A stretch of DNA of 64,000 nt, from positions 45,561-109,560 of the forward strand of contig CAJOIZ010000007.1 of assembly GCA_905234835.1 (NCBI GenBank), in the 5' to 3' direction. Under the pieces are notes generated by a model. The model was not told the origin of the DNA. It worked only from the letters and a program-made list of their open reading frames with translations, and made no database searches. Shown here one piece after another: positions 16,452 to 23,822 of the stretch. The stretch comes from Paludibacteraceae bacterium (GTDB lineage: Bacteria > Bacteroidota > Bacteroidia > Bacteroidales > Paludibacteraceae). The first letter of the stretch is position 1; each line of letters begins with the position of its first letter. The position numbers were made by a program, and so were the translations under genes.

Positions 16452-17483
16452 ATGAGAATACTGGTTATTCTGACAGGCGGTACCATCACGATGGTCCGCA
16501 ACGAGGCGACAGGGGCGTTACGTCCCGCCGACACCGACACATTCAGGGCGTTCGTTCCCGAGTTGTTCACCTCATCCGTACAAATAGACATGCTCCCGTT
16601 TGAGCCACTGATTGACTCATCGGATGTCAATTGTCAGTTGTGGGAGAAGATAGCCCGCACCATCGAAAAGAACTATCCGAAATACGACGGTTTCGTTGTG
16701 CTTCACGGCACGGATACGATGGCTTACACGGCGAGTGCGCTGTCATTCATGCTGCGCCATCTGACCAAGCCGGTCATTTTCACCGGCAGCCAACTGCCCA
16801 TCGGTGTACTCCGTTCGGATGCCAAAGAGAACCTGATGACTGCCGTGGAGATTGCCTCGGAACAGGATGAACAGGGGCGTAGCCGCGTGCCGGAAGTGTG
16901 CATCTATTTCGGTTCCGCCCTGCTTCGCGCCAACCGCACTACCAAGCGGAACGCGGAACATTTCTCCGCTTTCGAGAGCAGCAACTATCCCTCACTTGCC
17001 AAAGCGGGTGTGCATATCCTCTACCGCACCCGCCTTATCCACAACGAACCTGCCGATTCCCGTCTGCAGGTGGTTACCGCCTGCGATGACCGCGTAGCTG
17101 TTCTGCGTCTGTTCCCCGGCATCCGCCAAGATGTGGTTCACTCCATTCTGTCCACCCCGTCTCTTCGCGGCGTGGTACTACAGACATACGGTTCGGGCAA
17201 TGCACCATCCTCCGAATGGCTGTACAATGAATTAGTAGAAGCCGTTTCGCGGGGTGTTGTGATTGTGAACAAGACCCAATGCAGCACCGGCAGCGTAGAA
17301 ATGGGCCGATACGATGCGAGCATCAACCTTCTCAAAGCAGGTGTGTTGTCGGGCTACGATATTACCACCGAAGCCCTGCTTACCAAAATGATGGTACTGT
17401 TCGGCGAGTACCCCGACGATACAGAAAAAGTCAAGACTTTGCTGCAACAATCTTTAGCAGGAGAGATGTCAGCTGAAATGTAA
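16452..17483 (+). CDS. ansA: Type I L-asparaginase
   Basis: 343 aa from the ATG at 16452; the ten extra residues of the track ORF lie next to the promoter. The first catalytic motif ILTGGTI (nucleophile Thr11) and the second VLHGTDTM (Thr87, Asp88) are intact. There is no signal peptide, so it is the cytosolic type I enzyme, converting asparagine to aspartate and ammonia. The N- and C-terminal domains are complete (GVVLQTYGSGN, TQCSTGSVEMGRYD). pepD follows after 29 bases, which suggests shared use in peptide and amino-acid breakdown. Confidence 0.93.
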   Translation: MRILVILTGGTITMVRNEATGALRPADTDTFRAFVPELFTSSVQIDMLPFEPLIDSSDVNCQLWEKIARTIEKNYPKYDGFVVLHGTDTMAYTASALSFMLRHLTKPVIFTGSQLPIGVLRSDAKENLMTAVEIASEQDEQGRSRVPEVCIYFGSALLRANRTTKRNAEHFSAFESSNYPSLAKAGVHILYRTRLIHNEPADSRLQVVTACDDRVAVLRLFPGIRQDVVHSILSTPSLRGVVLQTYGSGNAPSSEWLYNELVEAVSRGVVIVNKTQCSTGSVEMGRYDASINLLKAGVLSGYDITTEALLTKMMVLFGEYPDDTEKVKTLLQQSLAGEMSAEM

Positions 17484-17512
17484 TCATCCAAACTTCTAAA
17501 AATAACACAGAC

Positions 17513-18958
17513 ATGAGAACACAAGAACCCAAGGCACTGTGGGAGAATTTCTACAGCCTCACCCAGATTCCCCGCCCGTCGGGCAAGAAAGAAGCCATCA
17601 GCCAGTTCCTCGCCAACTACGGCAGGAAACTCGGATTAGAAACCGTAGTGGACGAGATAGGCAACGTGATTATCCGCAAGCCAGCCAGTCCCGGCTACGA
17701 GAACCATCCCGGCGTTATCCTTCAAGGTCACATGGACATGGTGCCGCAGAAGAACGGCGACAAGGTGTTCGACTTTGAGAAAGACCCTATCTGCGCCTAC
17801 GTTGAAGACAACAAGGAATGGGTTACTGCAGACGGCACGACCCTCGGTGCAGACAACGGAATCGGCGTTGCTACAGCCATGGCTATACTGGCAGACAAGT
17901 CAGTGGTACACCCGCCGTTGGAGGCGTTCTTCACCGTGGACGAAGAGACGGGTATGTACGGTGCGCAGGCACTTGAAGGCGGCGTTCTGAAAGGCAGCAC
18001 CCTGCTCAATCTGGACTCCGAAACGGAGGGCGAATTGTATATCGGTTGCGCCGGCGGCGTTGACACCACGGCCCGTTTCGACTTTGCACCAGTAGCCGTA
18101 GAAGAGGGCGACATCGCACTCAAAGTGACCATCAAGGGTCTAAAAGGCGGACACTCAGGTTGCGACATCCACCTGCAGCGCGCCAACGCCAACAAACTGC
18201 TGTTCCGCTTCCTCAAAGACGCTGTTGCCAACCACGAGGCACGTTTAGCAAGCGTGGAAGGCGGTTCGCTGCGCAATGCCATCCCGCGTGAGGCGGAAGC
18301 CGTCATCACCATCCCGAAAGACGGCAAGGAAGAGATGATGCAATTGGTTCGCGACTACGAAGACCTCTTTATTACCGAATACAACGGTGTAGAAGACAAC
18401 CTGCAGTTCACAGCCGCAGAGACAGCCTGCCCGAAAGAGGAGATGCCCGAAGATGTACAGGACTTTCTCATCCATGCCATCACTATCTGCCCGCACGGCG
18501 TTTACCGTATGATTCCCGAAATGCCGGACGTAGTGGAGACAAGCAACAACCTGAGCACCATCGCCATGGAAGGCAACAGCGTCAAGGTTCTGTGCCTGAC
18601 CCGTTCGTCGGTTGAGTCGCGCAAAGAGGAACTCAAGCAGATGATTGATTCGACTTTCCGTTTGGCAGGTGCCGATGTCGAGTTCTCAGGTGCATACCCC
18701 GGATGGAAGCCCAATGTGAACAGCCATATCCTTCGCGTGATGAAGGGCATCTACGAGAAAGAGTTCAACCAGGAGCCGAAAGTAATCACCATCCACGCCG
18801 GATTGGAATGCGGTATCATCGGCAGGAACTACCCGGGTATGGATATGATCTCGTTCGGTCCGACCATCGAGCATCCCCACTCGCCCGACGAGCGCGTGAA
18901 CATCGCCACCGTGCAGAAGTTCTACAAATACGTTCTGGCTGTTCTGAAAGAGCTGTAA
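17513..18958 (+). CDS. pepD: Aminoacyl-histidine dipeptidase (M20 family)
   Basis: 481 aa, the usual length for PepD. Metal and catalytic motifs of the M20 family are visible: GHMDMVPQK, ADNGIGVA, VDEETGMYGA and a late GLECGIIG. The segment KGGHSGCDIHLQRANANKLL belongs to the lid domain. The enzyme is a cytosolic zinc dipeptidase acting on Xaa-His and other dipeptides. It is the second gene of the ansA-pepD unit and is followed at 18989 by a hairpin with a T-run that probably ends the transcript. Confidence 0.94.
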   Translation: MRTQEPKALWENFYSLTQIPRPSGKKEAISQFLANYGRKLGLETVVDEIGNVIIRKPASPGYENHPGVILQGHMDMVPQKNGDKVFDFEKDPICAYVEDNKEWVTADGTTLGADNGIGVATAMAILADKSVVHPPLEAFFTVDEETGMYGAQALEGGVLKGSTLLNLDSETEGELYIGCAGGVDTTARFDFAPVAVEEGDIALKVTIKGLKGGHSGCDIHLQRANANKLLFRFLKDAVANHEARLASVEGGSLRNAIPREAEAVITIPKDGKEEMMQLVRDYEDLFITEYNGVEDNLQFTAAETACPKEEMPEDVQDFLIHAITICPHGVYRMIPEMPDVVETSNNLSTIAMEGNSVKVLCLTRSSVESRKEELKQMIDSTFRLAGADVEFSGAYPGWKPNVNSHILRVMKGIYEKEFNQEPKVITIHAGLECGIIGRNYPGMDMISFGPTIEHPHSPDERVNIATVQKFYKYVLAVLKEL

Positions 18959-18988
18959 CCCGAACATATCGAACGATAGACCAAGAAG

Positions 18989-19011
18989 AAAGCGTGGTTA
19001 TTCCGCTTTTT
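18989..19011 (+). terminator. Probable terminator of ansA-pepD
   Basis: AAAGCG and CGCTTT form a 6-bp stem with a 9-base loop, followed by two more T residues. A second, much stronger hairpin (19025-19065, 19-bp stem with two G-T wobbles and a 3-base loop) comes right after it but lacks a T-run; both may act together. Confidence 0.5.
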
Positions 19012-19500
19012 CAGCACAGGTCCGAGCAACGGAATACTCCTGAATATCAGGGGTATTCTGTTGCTATGCGTTGCGTCGGTCATACGACATACCTACTTAT
19101 GTCGAATCGTCAGCTAATTACTATGTCAAAGATCACTTGCAGTTTGTGAATGGGGAGCTGCAATCCGCCCCGCCGTTCCGCAGCGCTATGTTGTGGCAAT
19201 CGTCGTACATAGGTGATGGCACTCTGCTACACGAACAGAAACAGAAAAAAGAAAACATCCTGTACGATAGATGCCCCTTCCCGTCCTTATCCGCCTGTGC
19301 ACAAGGCGGATAATACGTCTGACTGCCACTTGTAATACGCCTCACGGCGTGAGGTCATTTCCACTGAAAAGACGTGCAAAGATAATACATTTTTGGGCAA
19401 AATGCAAGAGCTTTTGAAAGATTTGTGATTTCAAATTTCAAATTGCAAATTTCACATTGCAAATTTGTTTGTTTAGGAGGTTTATGCGTTTTAGGATGCC

Positions 19501-19627
19501 GATTTTGTAAAATATTGCGTTTTGGAAGAGTGATTTTTGTAAAATAATGCGTTGTAGAAGGGTGATTTTTTTGTAAAATAATGCGTTCTGAGGAAGCGAT
19601 TTTTGTAAAATAATGCGTTTTGAGAGC
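19501..19627. repeat. Four tandem 30-34 bp repeats
   Basis: Units begin at 19501, 19532, 19564 and 19598. Each has a conserved core of about 22 bases (GATTTTTGTAAAATAATGCG plus TT) and a variable 8-12 base tail. A degenerate partial unit (TTTATGCGTTTTAGGATG) precedes them. The minus-strand ORF at 19438-19629 is only the translation of this array. Confidence 0.8.
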
Positions 19628-19718
19628 AAAAAAGAGGTGCCAACTATTTCATAATTACTTAAGATGCAGTATTTTGCGGATTCAAGTGACCAAGTGCGAC
19701 AACTTATTGTTGCTAACC

Positions 19719-19756
19719 TTTACCACTATAATCGAGGAGCTCGATAGGAGGAAAAA
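19719..19756. repeat. Gene-fragment repeat, copy 1 (upstream of fic1)
   Basis: Shares the core GAGGAGnTCGATAGGAnGAAAAA with copies at 21045-21084 and 21804-21843. It can be read as FTTIIEELDRRK; the other copies read [13 protein letters not shown] and [13 protein letters not shown]. This copy is the most diverged. It lies before fic1 and copy 2 lies right after, so they bracket the gene. Confidence 0.6.
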
Positions 19757-19789
19757 CGCACAGAAAACAAATAATAATGCAGAAATATT

Positions 19790-19820
19790 TGGTCTTATCA
19801 ATTTGTTTTTTGTAATTTTG
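19790..19820 (+). promoter_or_regulatory. Bacteroidetes promoter for fic1
   Basis: TTTG at 19790-19793, a 19-base spacer and TAATTTTG at 19813-19820. The predicted leader is about 115 bases long and carries two hairpins before the ATG at 19941. Confidence 0.6.
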
Positions 19821-19940
19821 CAGCCAATTTGGTTACATGCAAGTAACCTTGCAGTACAAAGTATTGATAAATTGATATTTTGAAAGCAGCCTAAAAGGTT
19901 ACACAACAATAACCATTTAGGCATATAATAATTAAGATAT

Positions 19941-21014
19941 ATGAAACAAGTTAGCGTAAAGAAGGCGTTGCAAGCTTGGCAAGGCATCCAACCGATTTCG
20001 GAGAAAGATCGGGAGCGTCTGAGTCGTCGGTTCACCATTGACTACAACTACAACAGCAACCATATTGAGGGAAATACCTTGACCTATGGTCAAACGGAGA
20101 TACTGCTGTTGTTTGGAAAAGTAATAGGTGAAGCGACTCTTCGTGATGTGCAGGAGATGACCGCCAGCAACGTGGGATTGAAGATGATGACTGAGGAGGC
20201 AAAGATAAAGGACATGCCGTTGACGCAGAACTTCATCCGCACTTTGCATCAAACGCTGTTGCGTGAGGATTATACGGTTTATCGTGAGTTGCCCAACGGT
20301 GTGCAGACCAGTTACACGATCCATGCCGGGCAGTACAAGACGCGCCCGAATAGCGTTATTACTCGTTATGGCGACCGCTTTGAGTACGCTTCTCCGGAAG
20401 AGACACCTGCGTTAATGTCAGACCTCGTTACCTGGTACAACTCTGAGGAAGAAGCCGGGCGGTTGTCTCCGATTGAGTTGGCGGCGTTGTTTCATTATCG
20501 CTACATCCGCATTCACCCGTTCGAGGACGGTAACGGTCGTATTGCACGCCTGATGGTGAACTTCATCCTGGCGCGTCACGGTTTGCCGATGATCGTGGTA
20601 CGTAGTCGCAAGAAACAGGACTATCTGGAGGCATTGCATCAAGCAGATTTGATAGTGGGCAAAGTGCCGAGTGACGGTGCACACGCCACCATCAATGATA
20701 TTGCGCCGTTTGTGCAGTATTTTCAAGGGATAGTTGCTAACGAAATATACCACGACTACCTGTTTGTGACGCACAAGGATGAGAATGTATGGTGGTATGA
20801 CGGAGAGATGATTGAGTTCCGCACACCGAACTACGCAAAGATTCTTCGAATGATGCAGACACGACCGGCATTGACGCAAGAGGATATGCGGGATGAGTTG
20901 GGTATCAGTCTGACGGCAGTGCGGAAACTGGTCGGGCAGTTAACGGAAAAGAACTATGTAGAGAAGAACACAAAGGACGGTTCGTGGCGAGTAATAATTA
21001 CTCCTTCTATGTAA
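19941..21014 (+). CDS. Fic family protein (class II, self-inhibited) with C-terminal winged helix
   Basis: 357 aa. The Fic core motif HPFEDGNGRIARL is complete, so AMP (or another nucleotide) transfer to hydroxyl side chains of target proteins is expected. An N-terminal inhibitory helix is present (NSNHIEGNTL, matching S/T-x-x-x-E-G/N), which marks a class II protein that restrains its own activity, and explains why no separate antitoxin gene is needed. The last ~60 residues (LTQEDMRDELGISLTAVRKL) form a helix-turn-helix or winged-helix domain common in this subgroup. The target is unknown. The gene is bracketed by fragment repeats and lies in the accessory region. Confidence 0.9.
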   Translation: MKQVSVKKALQAWQGIQPISEKDRERLSRRFTIDYNYNSNHIEGNTLTYGQTEILLLFGKVIGEATLRDVQEMTASNVGLKMMTEEAKIKDMPLTQNFIRTLHQTLLREDYTVYRELPNGVQTSYTIHAGQYKTRPNSVITRYGDRFEYASPEETPALMSDLVTWYNSEEEAGRLSPIELAALFHYRYIRIHPFEDGNGRIARLMVNFILARHGLPMIVVRSRKKQDYLEALHQADLIVGKVPSDGAHATINDIAPFVQYFQGIVANEIYHDYLFVTHKDENVWWYDGEMIEFRTPNYAKILRMMQTRPALTQEDMRDELGISLTAVRKLVGQLTEKNYVEKNTKDGSWRVIITPSM

Positions 21015-21044
21015 AAGCACAACTAAAAGGTGGTTATATGTGAA

Positions 21045-21084
21045 TTTCACGGCTACCTCCGAGGAGTTCGATAGGAAGAAAAAG
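21045..21084. repeat. Gene-fragment repeat, copy 2
   Basis: 40 bases, 36 of them identical to 21804-21843. The core is GAGGAGTTCGATAGGAAGAA. It lies 30 bases after the fic1 stop codon. Confidence 0.75.
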
Positions 21085-21121
21085 AAACAGGAAGCGGGCG
21101 ATTTGAACCCGAATGAGATTA

Positions 21122-21146
21122 TTAGCCGCAAGGGCGCGATAATTTC
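21122..21146. repeat. Dispersed TTAGCCGCAAGGGC repeat, copy 1
   Basis: 25 bases matching 23823-23847 at 23 positions (TTAGCCGCAAGGGCnCGAT, then nATTTC). The second copy is just downstream of fic2, so each copy lies next to the 3' end of a fic gene. Confidence 0.6.
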
Positions 21147-21170
21147 CGAGCAAAGGACAAACGCTATGAA

Positions 21171-21579
21171 CCCGAATGAGATTCGGGGCTAATTGACGAA
21201 GGAATAAGGGTTCCCTGCCGCTACAAGAGACGAAAGGGCTGCGAATAAAATTCGCAGGCAATAAAAAGACAGAAGGCAATAAAAGAAAAAGACAAAAGAC
21301 AATAAAAGAAAAAGACAGAAGGCTATAAGAAACAAACAGAAGGCTATCCGTGGGGGTAGCCTTCTAGTGTGATAGAGGTGCGGATAGTATCCGCACGAAA
21401 TGAACGAAACCTACTTGCGGGATGAACCGCAAGAGCAGAACCATTTTCGGCAGAGCCGATGTTCAAATAGTATTTGAACGCAATGGACAAAACCACATCC
21501 ACTACAGACGGCTCTGGGGAGTCGTGTCTGAATAAAATTCAGACATAATAGACGGAGTGAATGCCGATTGGCAATCGGC
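21171..21579. repeat. Array of eight different short palindromes
   Basis: Stems and loops: 21171-21187 (CCCGAAT, 3-base loop), 21239-21257 (CTGCGAAT, loop AAA), 21338-21365 (AGAAGGCTA, 10-base loop), 21378-21396 (GTGCGGATA around a central G), 21414-21433 (CTTGCGG, 6-base loop), 21461-21479 (GTTCAAATA around a central G), 21526-21544 (GTCTGAAT, loop AAA) and 21563-21579 (GCCGATT, loop GGC). All stems are perfect, yet they differ in sequence; several share the centre ATAAAAT or ATAGTAT. An additional 8-bp inverted repeat (CAGAGCCG 21451-21458 / CGGCTCTG 21509-21516) encloses one of them. Confidence 0.8.
21257..21342. repeat. A-rich tandem repeat
   Basis: Four imperfect units of 18-23 bases of the type GGCAATAAAAGAAAAAGACA, ending in the hairpin at 21338-21365. 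Confidence 0.65.
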
Positions 21580-21705
21580 GAAAAGAGAAGAATACAGCAA
21601 GCGGGGGGCAATGGATGCTCCGCGCTTGGAGATAAGATAGAGAGAGATGTCGGGACAAGGATATGTCGAAAAGGGGGGGTATTTCACCTCCTGACCTTGG
21701 AGGGA

Positions 21706-21852
21706 GTGTCTTATGTTGCTATGCAGGCAGTGGCTGTCGGTTTCATCATCGGTGTCGTCCAAGACTCCGTCGAAACCGCCCTCAACAGCAGCGGCGATGT
21801 GTTTTTTACGGCTACTGCCGAGGAGTTCGATCGGAAGAAAAAGGGAGAATAA
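21706..21852 (+). CDS. Small hypothetical ORF (48 aa)
   Basis: GTG start at 21706 with GGAGGG just upstream, unusual in this genome; an ATG at 21721 is the alternative. The peptide has a short hydrophobic stretch ([13 protein letters not shown]), then [15 protein letters not shown] and ends with the repeated [13 protein letters not shown] segment. It reads more like protein than the surrounding repeats, but I do not recognise it. It could be the surviving C-terminal part of an older gene whose end was copied to 21045-21084 and 19719-19756. Confidence 0.3.
   Translation: MSYVAMQAVAVGFIIGVVQDSVETALNSSGDVFFTATAEEFDRKKKGE
21804..21843. repeat. Gene-fragment repeat, copy 3
   Basis: 40 bases with 36 identical to copy 2 (21045-21084). 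It lies at the end of the small ORF 21706-21852. Confidence 0.75.
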
Positions 21853-22024
21853 AAGCGACAATCAGATTGCTGAATGTAAGAACGGCGAATACAGATATAA
21901 ACGCGGAAATTAGGTAATTACGATGATGTCCGAATTCGATTCAGACGCAATTGACAAAGTATCCAAATAATAGACGAAGCCATTGGACGGTGTTTACTAA
22001 ACGCCTATAACTGCCAAGAAAAAC

Positions 22025-22056
22025 AAAGCCGCCTCGCTGAATGGCGAGACGACTTT
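22025..22056 (-). terminator. Terminator of the FN3 lipoprotein gene
   Basis: On the minus strand a 13-bp stem (AAAGTCGTCTCGC / GCGAGGCGGCTTT, two G-U wobbles, 6-base loop) is followed by TTTGTTTTTC. It begins 16 bases after the stop at 22072. The wobbles make it stable only as minus-strand RNA, which agrees with the gene direction. Confidence 0.75.
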
Positions 22057-22071
22057 GACCTTTATTGATTT

Positions 22072-23184
22072 TTAATAGTACCATTTCTTTTCATCAATCA
22101 TATAAACTAACGTACGAGTATCTGTTCCGTAATCATTTGTGGCTCTTATAGCGATTTTAACAGAACCGTACTCATCCCTATAACCAGTATAGTATCCTCT
22201 TATCTTATGTGAGCCTGATGTGACACTGCTTCCTGTATATGTTCCATCAACTACCCATCCCCAGCCATCATAAGTTTCGTTTCCGATAGGGTCATGAATC
22301 CATACTTCTATTTTATCTGCTGCATCCCAGCCCAATCCGCTACCTGATTTCGTTTTCCATTTTACTGTGATATAATTACCACTAACACTACCACTTACTT
22401 CGGTGATAAGCGGACCATAATGTTGTTCATTTCCACCTCCGCCACCTCCTCCTGAATTGATTTTGGCAGAAGCGTAGGCACTTTTTCCGCTTTCCCCTGC
22501 ACTATTTTCTGCTGTGACTTTGTAATAATAGGTAGTCCCAGCATTGACATTATAGTCTGTATAGGAAGTAGAATAAACTGTAGAAATGAAAGAATAAGTA
22601 CCACTTGCAGAAGTAGAACGATAGACGTTGTAATTATCTGCTCCGCTTACAGACTTCCATGTAACAGTTATATATGACGAGCTGGCAGTTGCTTCCACTC
22701 CGGATGGCGTATTCGGTTTTGAAGTAGTTCCTCCGCCTCCGCCAGAGTTACCATTAAATGTAATCTGGTCATATGCGATTTCACCATTATTGCCATTTGC
22801 ATCAATTGCAGTTACTCCATAAATATATGTTGCACCAGCGGTCACATCATAATCCTTATAACTCGTTGATGTGGTTTCCCCGAGTATATACCATGTTTCC
22901 TCATCCTTATTATACCATAAGGCATAATAGCCAACAGCCCCAGTTACTTTATTCCATGATAATTTAACATATTCCGAAGTTTGTGACAATTTAAAGCCTG
23001 TTGGTGCAGAGAGAGAACTGGTTCCCCCACCTCCTCCACCAGAGCTATTTTTTTCAAAACTACATGACACATACACTGATTCAGACCAACCATAAGTACT
23101 TCCACATGCTCGTAACTCATAATTATTCAGCCCTTCTTTAGGAGATTGATCAGTAAAGGAAGTTGAACTAATATGTTTAGTCAT
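22072..23184 (-). CDS. Fibronectin type III repeat lipoprotein, signal peptide out of frame
   Basis: The track ORF (370 aa) lacks an export signal. The same frame continues upstream through another FN3 strand set (GFVAKQVGNAIELTWNRVYE) and the lipobox region ALCLISCEEEK, but it meets a stop before any start codon. An ATG at 23386 begins MKKTLLAFIT in a different frame that stops after 25 codons. Deleting one copy of the perfect 19-bp duplication at 23337-23374 joins them into one lipoprotein with a normal signal. The protein has three FN3 domains linked by glycine runs (SSGGGGGG, GGGGG, SGGGGGGG) and a last beta domain ending in DEKKWYY. It is probably a surface protein; the DNA looks more AT-rich than its neighbours. 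Function unknown. Confidence 0.8.
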   Translation of the reverse strand: MTKHISSTSFTDQSPKEGLNNYELRACGSTYGWSESVYVSCSFEKNSSGGGGGGTSSLSAPTGFKLSQTSEYVKLSWNKVTGAVGYYALWYNKDEETWYILGETTSTSYKDYDVTAGATYIYGVTAIDANGNNGEIAYDQITFNGNSGGGGGTTSKPNTPSGVEATASSSYITVTWKSVSGADNYNVYRSTSASGTYSFISTVYSTSYTDYNVNAGTTYYYKVTAENSAGESGKSAYASAKINSGGGGGGGNEQHYGPLITEVSGSVSGNYITVKWKTKSGSGLGWDAADKIEVWIHDPIGNETYDGWGWVVDGTYTGSSVTSGSHKIRGYYTGYRDEYGSVKIAIRATNDYGTDTRTLVYMIDEKKWYY

Positions 23185-23336
23185 ACCTGTACTGATATTT
23201 TCTATGCAATATTCATCCGCTTCATATACACGGTTCCACGTTAATTCAATAGCGTTACCTACTTGCTTTGCTACGAATCCCGTTGGCGAAGCGGTTCGTT
23301 TTTCTTCTTCACAACTTATTAGGCATAATGCAACTA

Positions 23337-23374
23337 ATGTAATGAATGCTAATAGATGTAATGAATGCTAATAG
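23337..23374. repeat. Perfect 19-bp tandem duplication in signal-peptide codons
   Basis: ATGTAATGAATGCTAATAG occurs twice without a break (23337-23355 and 23356-23374). The extra 19 bases shift the frame of the FN3 lipoprotein by one base: the ATG at 23386 then leads to a stop at 23309-23311. With one copy the translation is MKKTLLAFITLVALCLISC, a standard lipoprotein signal peptide. One or four copies are in frame; two or three are not. Confidence 0.92.
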
Positions 23375-23450
23375 AGTCTTTTTCATATTAGTAATAAATT
23401 TATTTTTTCTCTACTCACTTAACGGCTTTTCGAATACTCCGTTAGCACCG

Positions 23451-23479
23451 TTTGAATTGGGAAATTGGCACATAAAAAG
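23451..23479 (+). promoter_or_regulatory. Possible promoter of the 6S-like RNA
   Basis: TTTG at 23451-23454 and TAAAAAGA about 18 bases downstream roughly fit TTTG-N19-TAnnTTTG. The RNA fold would start at about 23480. The -7 match is imperfect. Confidence 0.35.
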
Positions 23480-23662
23480 AGCGTGGCGCTAAGTCGCTTT
23501 CAATCTGGGTCTGAAGGATTTGCTGGACTACCTTGATATACCAAATCTATGTGAACAAAGCCCACGCTTCAACGTGAGCATTTCGGCTTGTTCCTTGGTA
23601 TATCATAAGTCTATAATAAGTGTCCAGCTTTTTACAGACCCAAGTATTTGAGCTAAAACGCT
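23480..23662 (+). ncRNA. ssrS: Candidate 6S RNA (ssrS), long rod-like hairpin
   Basis: A single ~183-base rod with nested paired blocks in matching order: AGCGT 23480/ACGCT 23658, GCT..CAA 23496/TTGAGC 23648, TGGGTCTG 23506/CAGACCCA 23635, GCTGGAC 23522/GTCCAGC 23622, GATATACCAA 23535/TTGGTATATC 23595, GAACAAAGCC 23553/GGCTTGTTC 23585, and a terminal CACG/CGTG hairpin. Between the GCTGGAC and GATATACCAA blocks is an asymmetric bubble (3' side AAGTCTATAATAAGT). Length and the long interrupted rod with a central bubble fit 6S RNA, which binds RNA polymerase holoenzyme by mimicking an open promoter. The strand is chosen from the possible promoter; the structure is symmetric enough that minus is not excluded. 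Confidence 0.55.
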
Positions 23663-23822
23663 ATTATTTATGTATTATGCCTTTTATTTGTTTTTCTTCA
23701 TAGGCGGTAATTTTGTTTATATTCAAGTTGTTATATCTGTCAAGTTGGGGCGATAGGTTGCTTCTCCGTGTTTTAACGTCTCGCAGCGGGAGACCCGTTA
23801 TTTTATATTCTTATCTCACTTC

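Larger units (their letters stand above)
18959..19940 (+). other. Intergenic region between pepD and fic1: hairpins and repeats, no gene
   Basis: No convincing gene. Contents in order: two hairpins after pepD (18989-19011, 19025-19065); small hairpins at 19085-19104 (CGACATA/TATGTCG), 19288-19312 (TATCCGCCT/AGGCGGATA) and 19340-19354 (CCTCAC/GTGAGG); an AT-rich stretch; four direct repeats (19501-19627); a gene-fragment repeat (19719-19756); and the fic1 promoter and leader. The leader has two hairpins, at 19831-19848 (GGTTAC/GTAACC) and 19889-19922 (GCCTAAA/TTTAGGC), the latter 18 bases before the start codon. ORFs in the track here are translations of repeats. Confidence 0.6.
21040..21192 (+). 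pseudogene. Possible gene remnant or small ORF (EEFDRKKK fragment)
   Basis: A GTG-initiated frame of 50 codons starting 26 bases after the fic1 stop. It opens with the repeated [13 protein letters not shown] segment and contains an internal near-duplicate, LNPNEI and MNPNEI. There is no similarity I recognise and no ribosome-binding site. It is more likely a fragment of a once longer gene, since the same peptide ends the small ORF at 21706-21852. Confidence 0.3.
21015..22071 (+). other. Intergenic accessory stretch: palindrome array, repeats, gene fragments
   Basis: About 1 kb between fic1 and the FN3 gene. It contains two copies of the EEFDRKKK fragment repeat, a possible 50-codon reading frame right after fic1 (21040-21192), an array of eight short palindromes (21171-21579), an A-rich tandem repeat (21257-21342), a possible 48-aa small ORF (21706-21852) and the terminator of the FN3 gene (22025-22056). 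Track ORFs on either strand here do not look like full proteins. Confidence 0.6.

Noticed and set aside
19501-19627. Four repeats considered as a CRISPR array
   Set aside because: Core repeats are imperfect, spacers only 8-12 bases, no cas genes in the window.
19438-19629. 63-aa minus-strand ORF (RIILQKSL repeated)
   Set aside because: Arises from the four tandem repeats; lysine/isoleucine repetition reflects the AT-rich DNA unit.
21100-21130. GATTTGAACCC-like segment considered as part of a tRNA
   Set aside because: No acceptor or anticodon arms around it; it belongs to the repeated LNPNEI-coding fragment.
21502-21861. 119-aa minus-strand ORF near the palindrome array
   Set aside because: Crosses several palindromes and the fragment repeat; no start context and no family resemblance.
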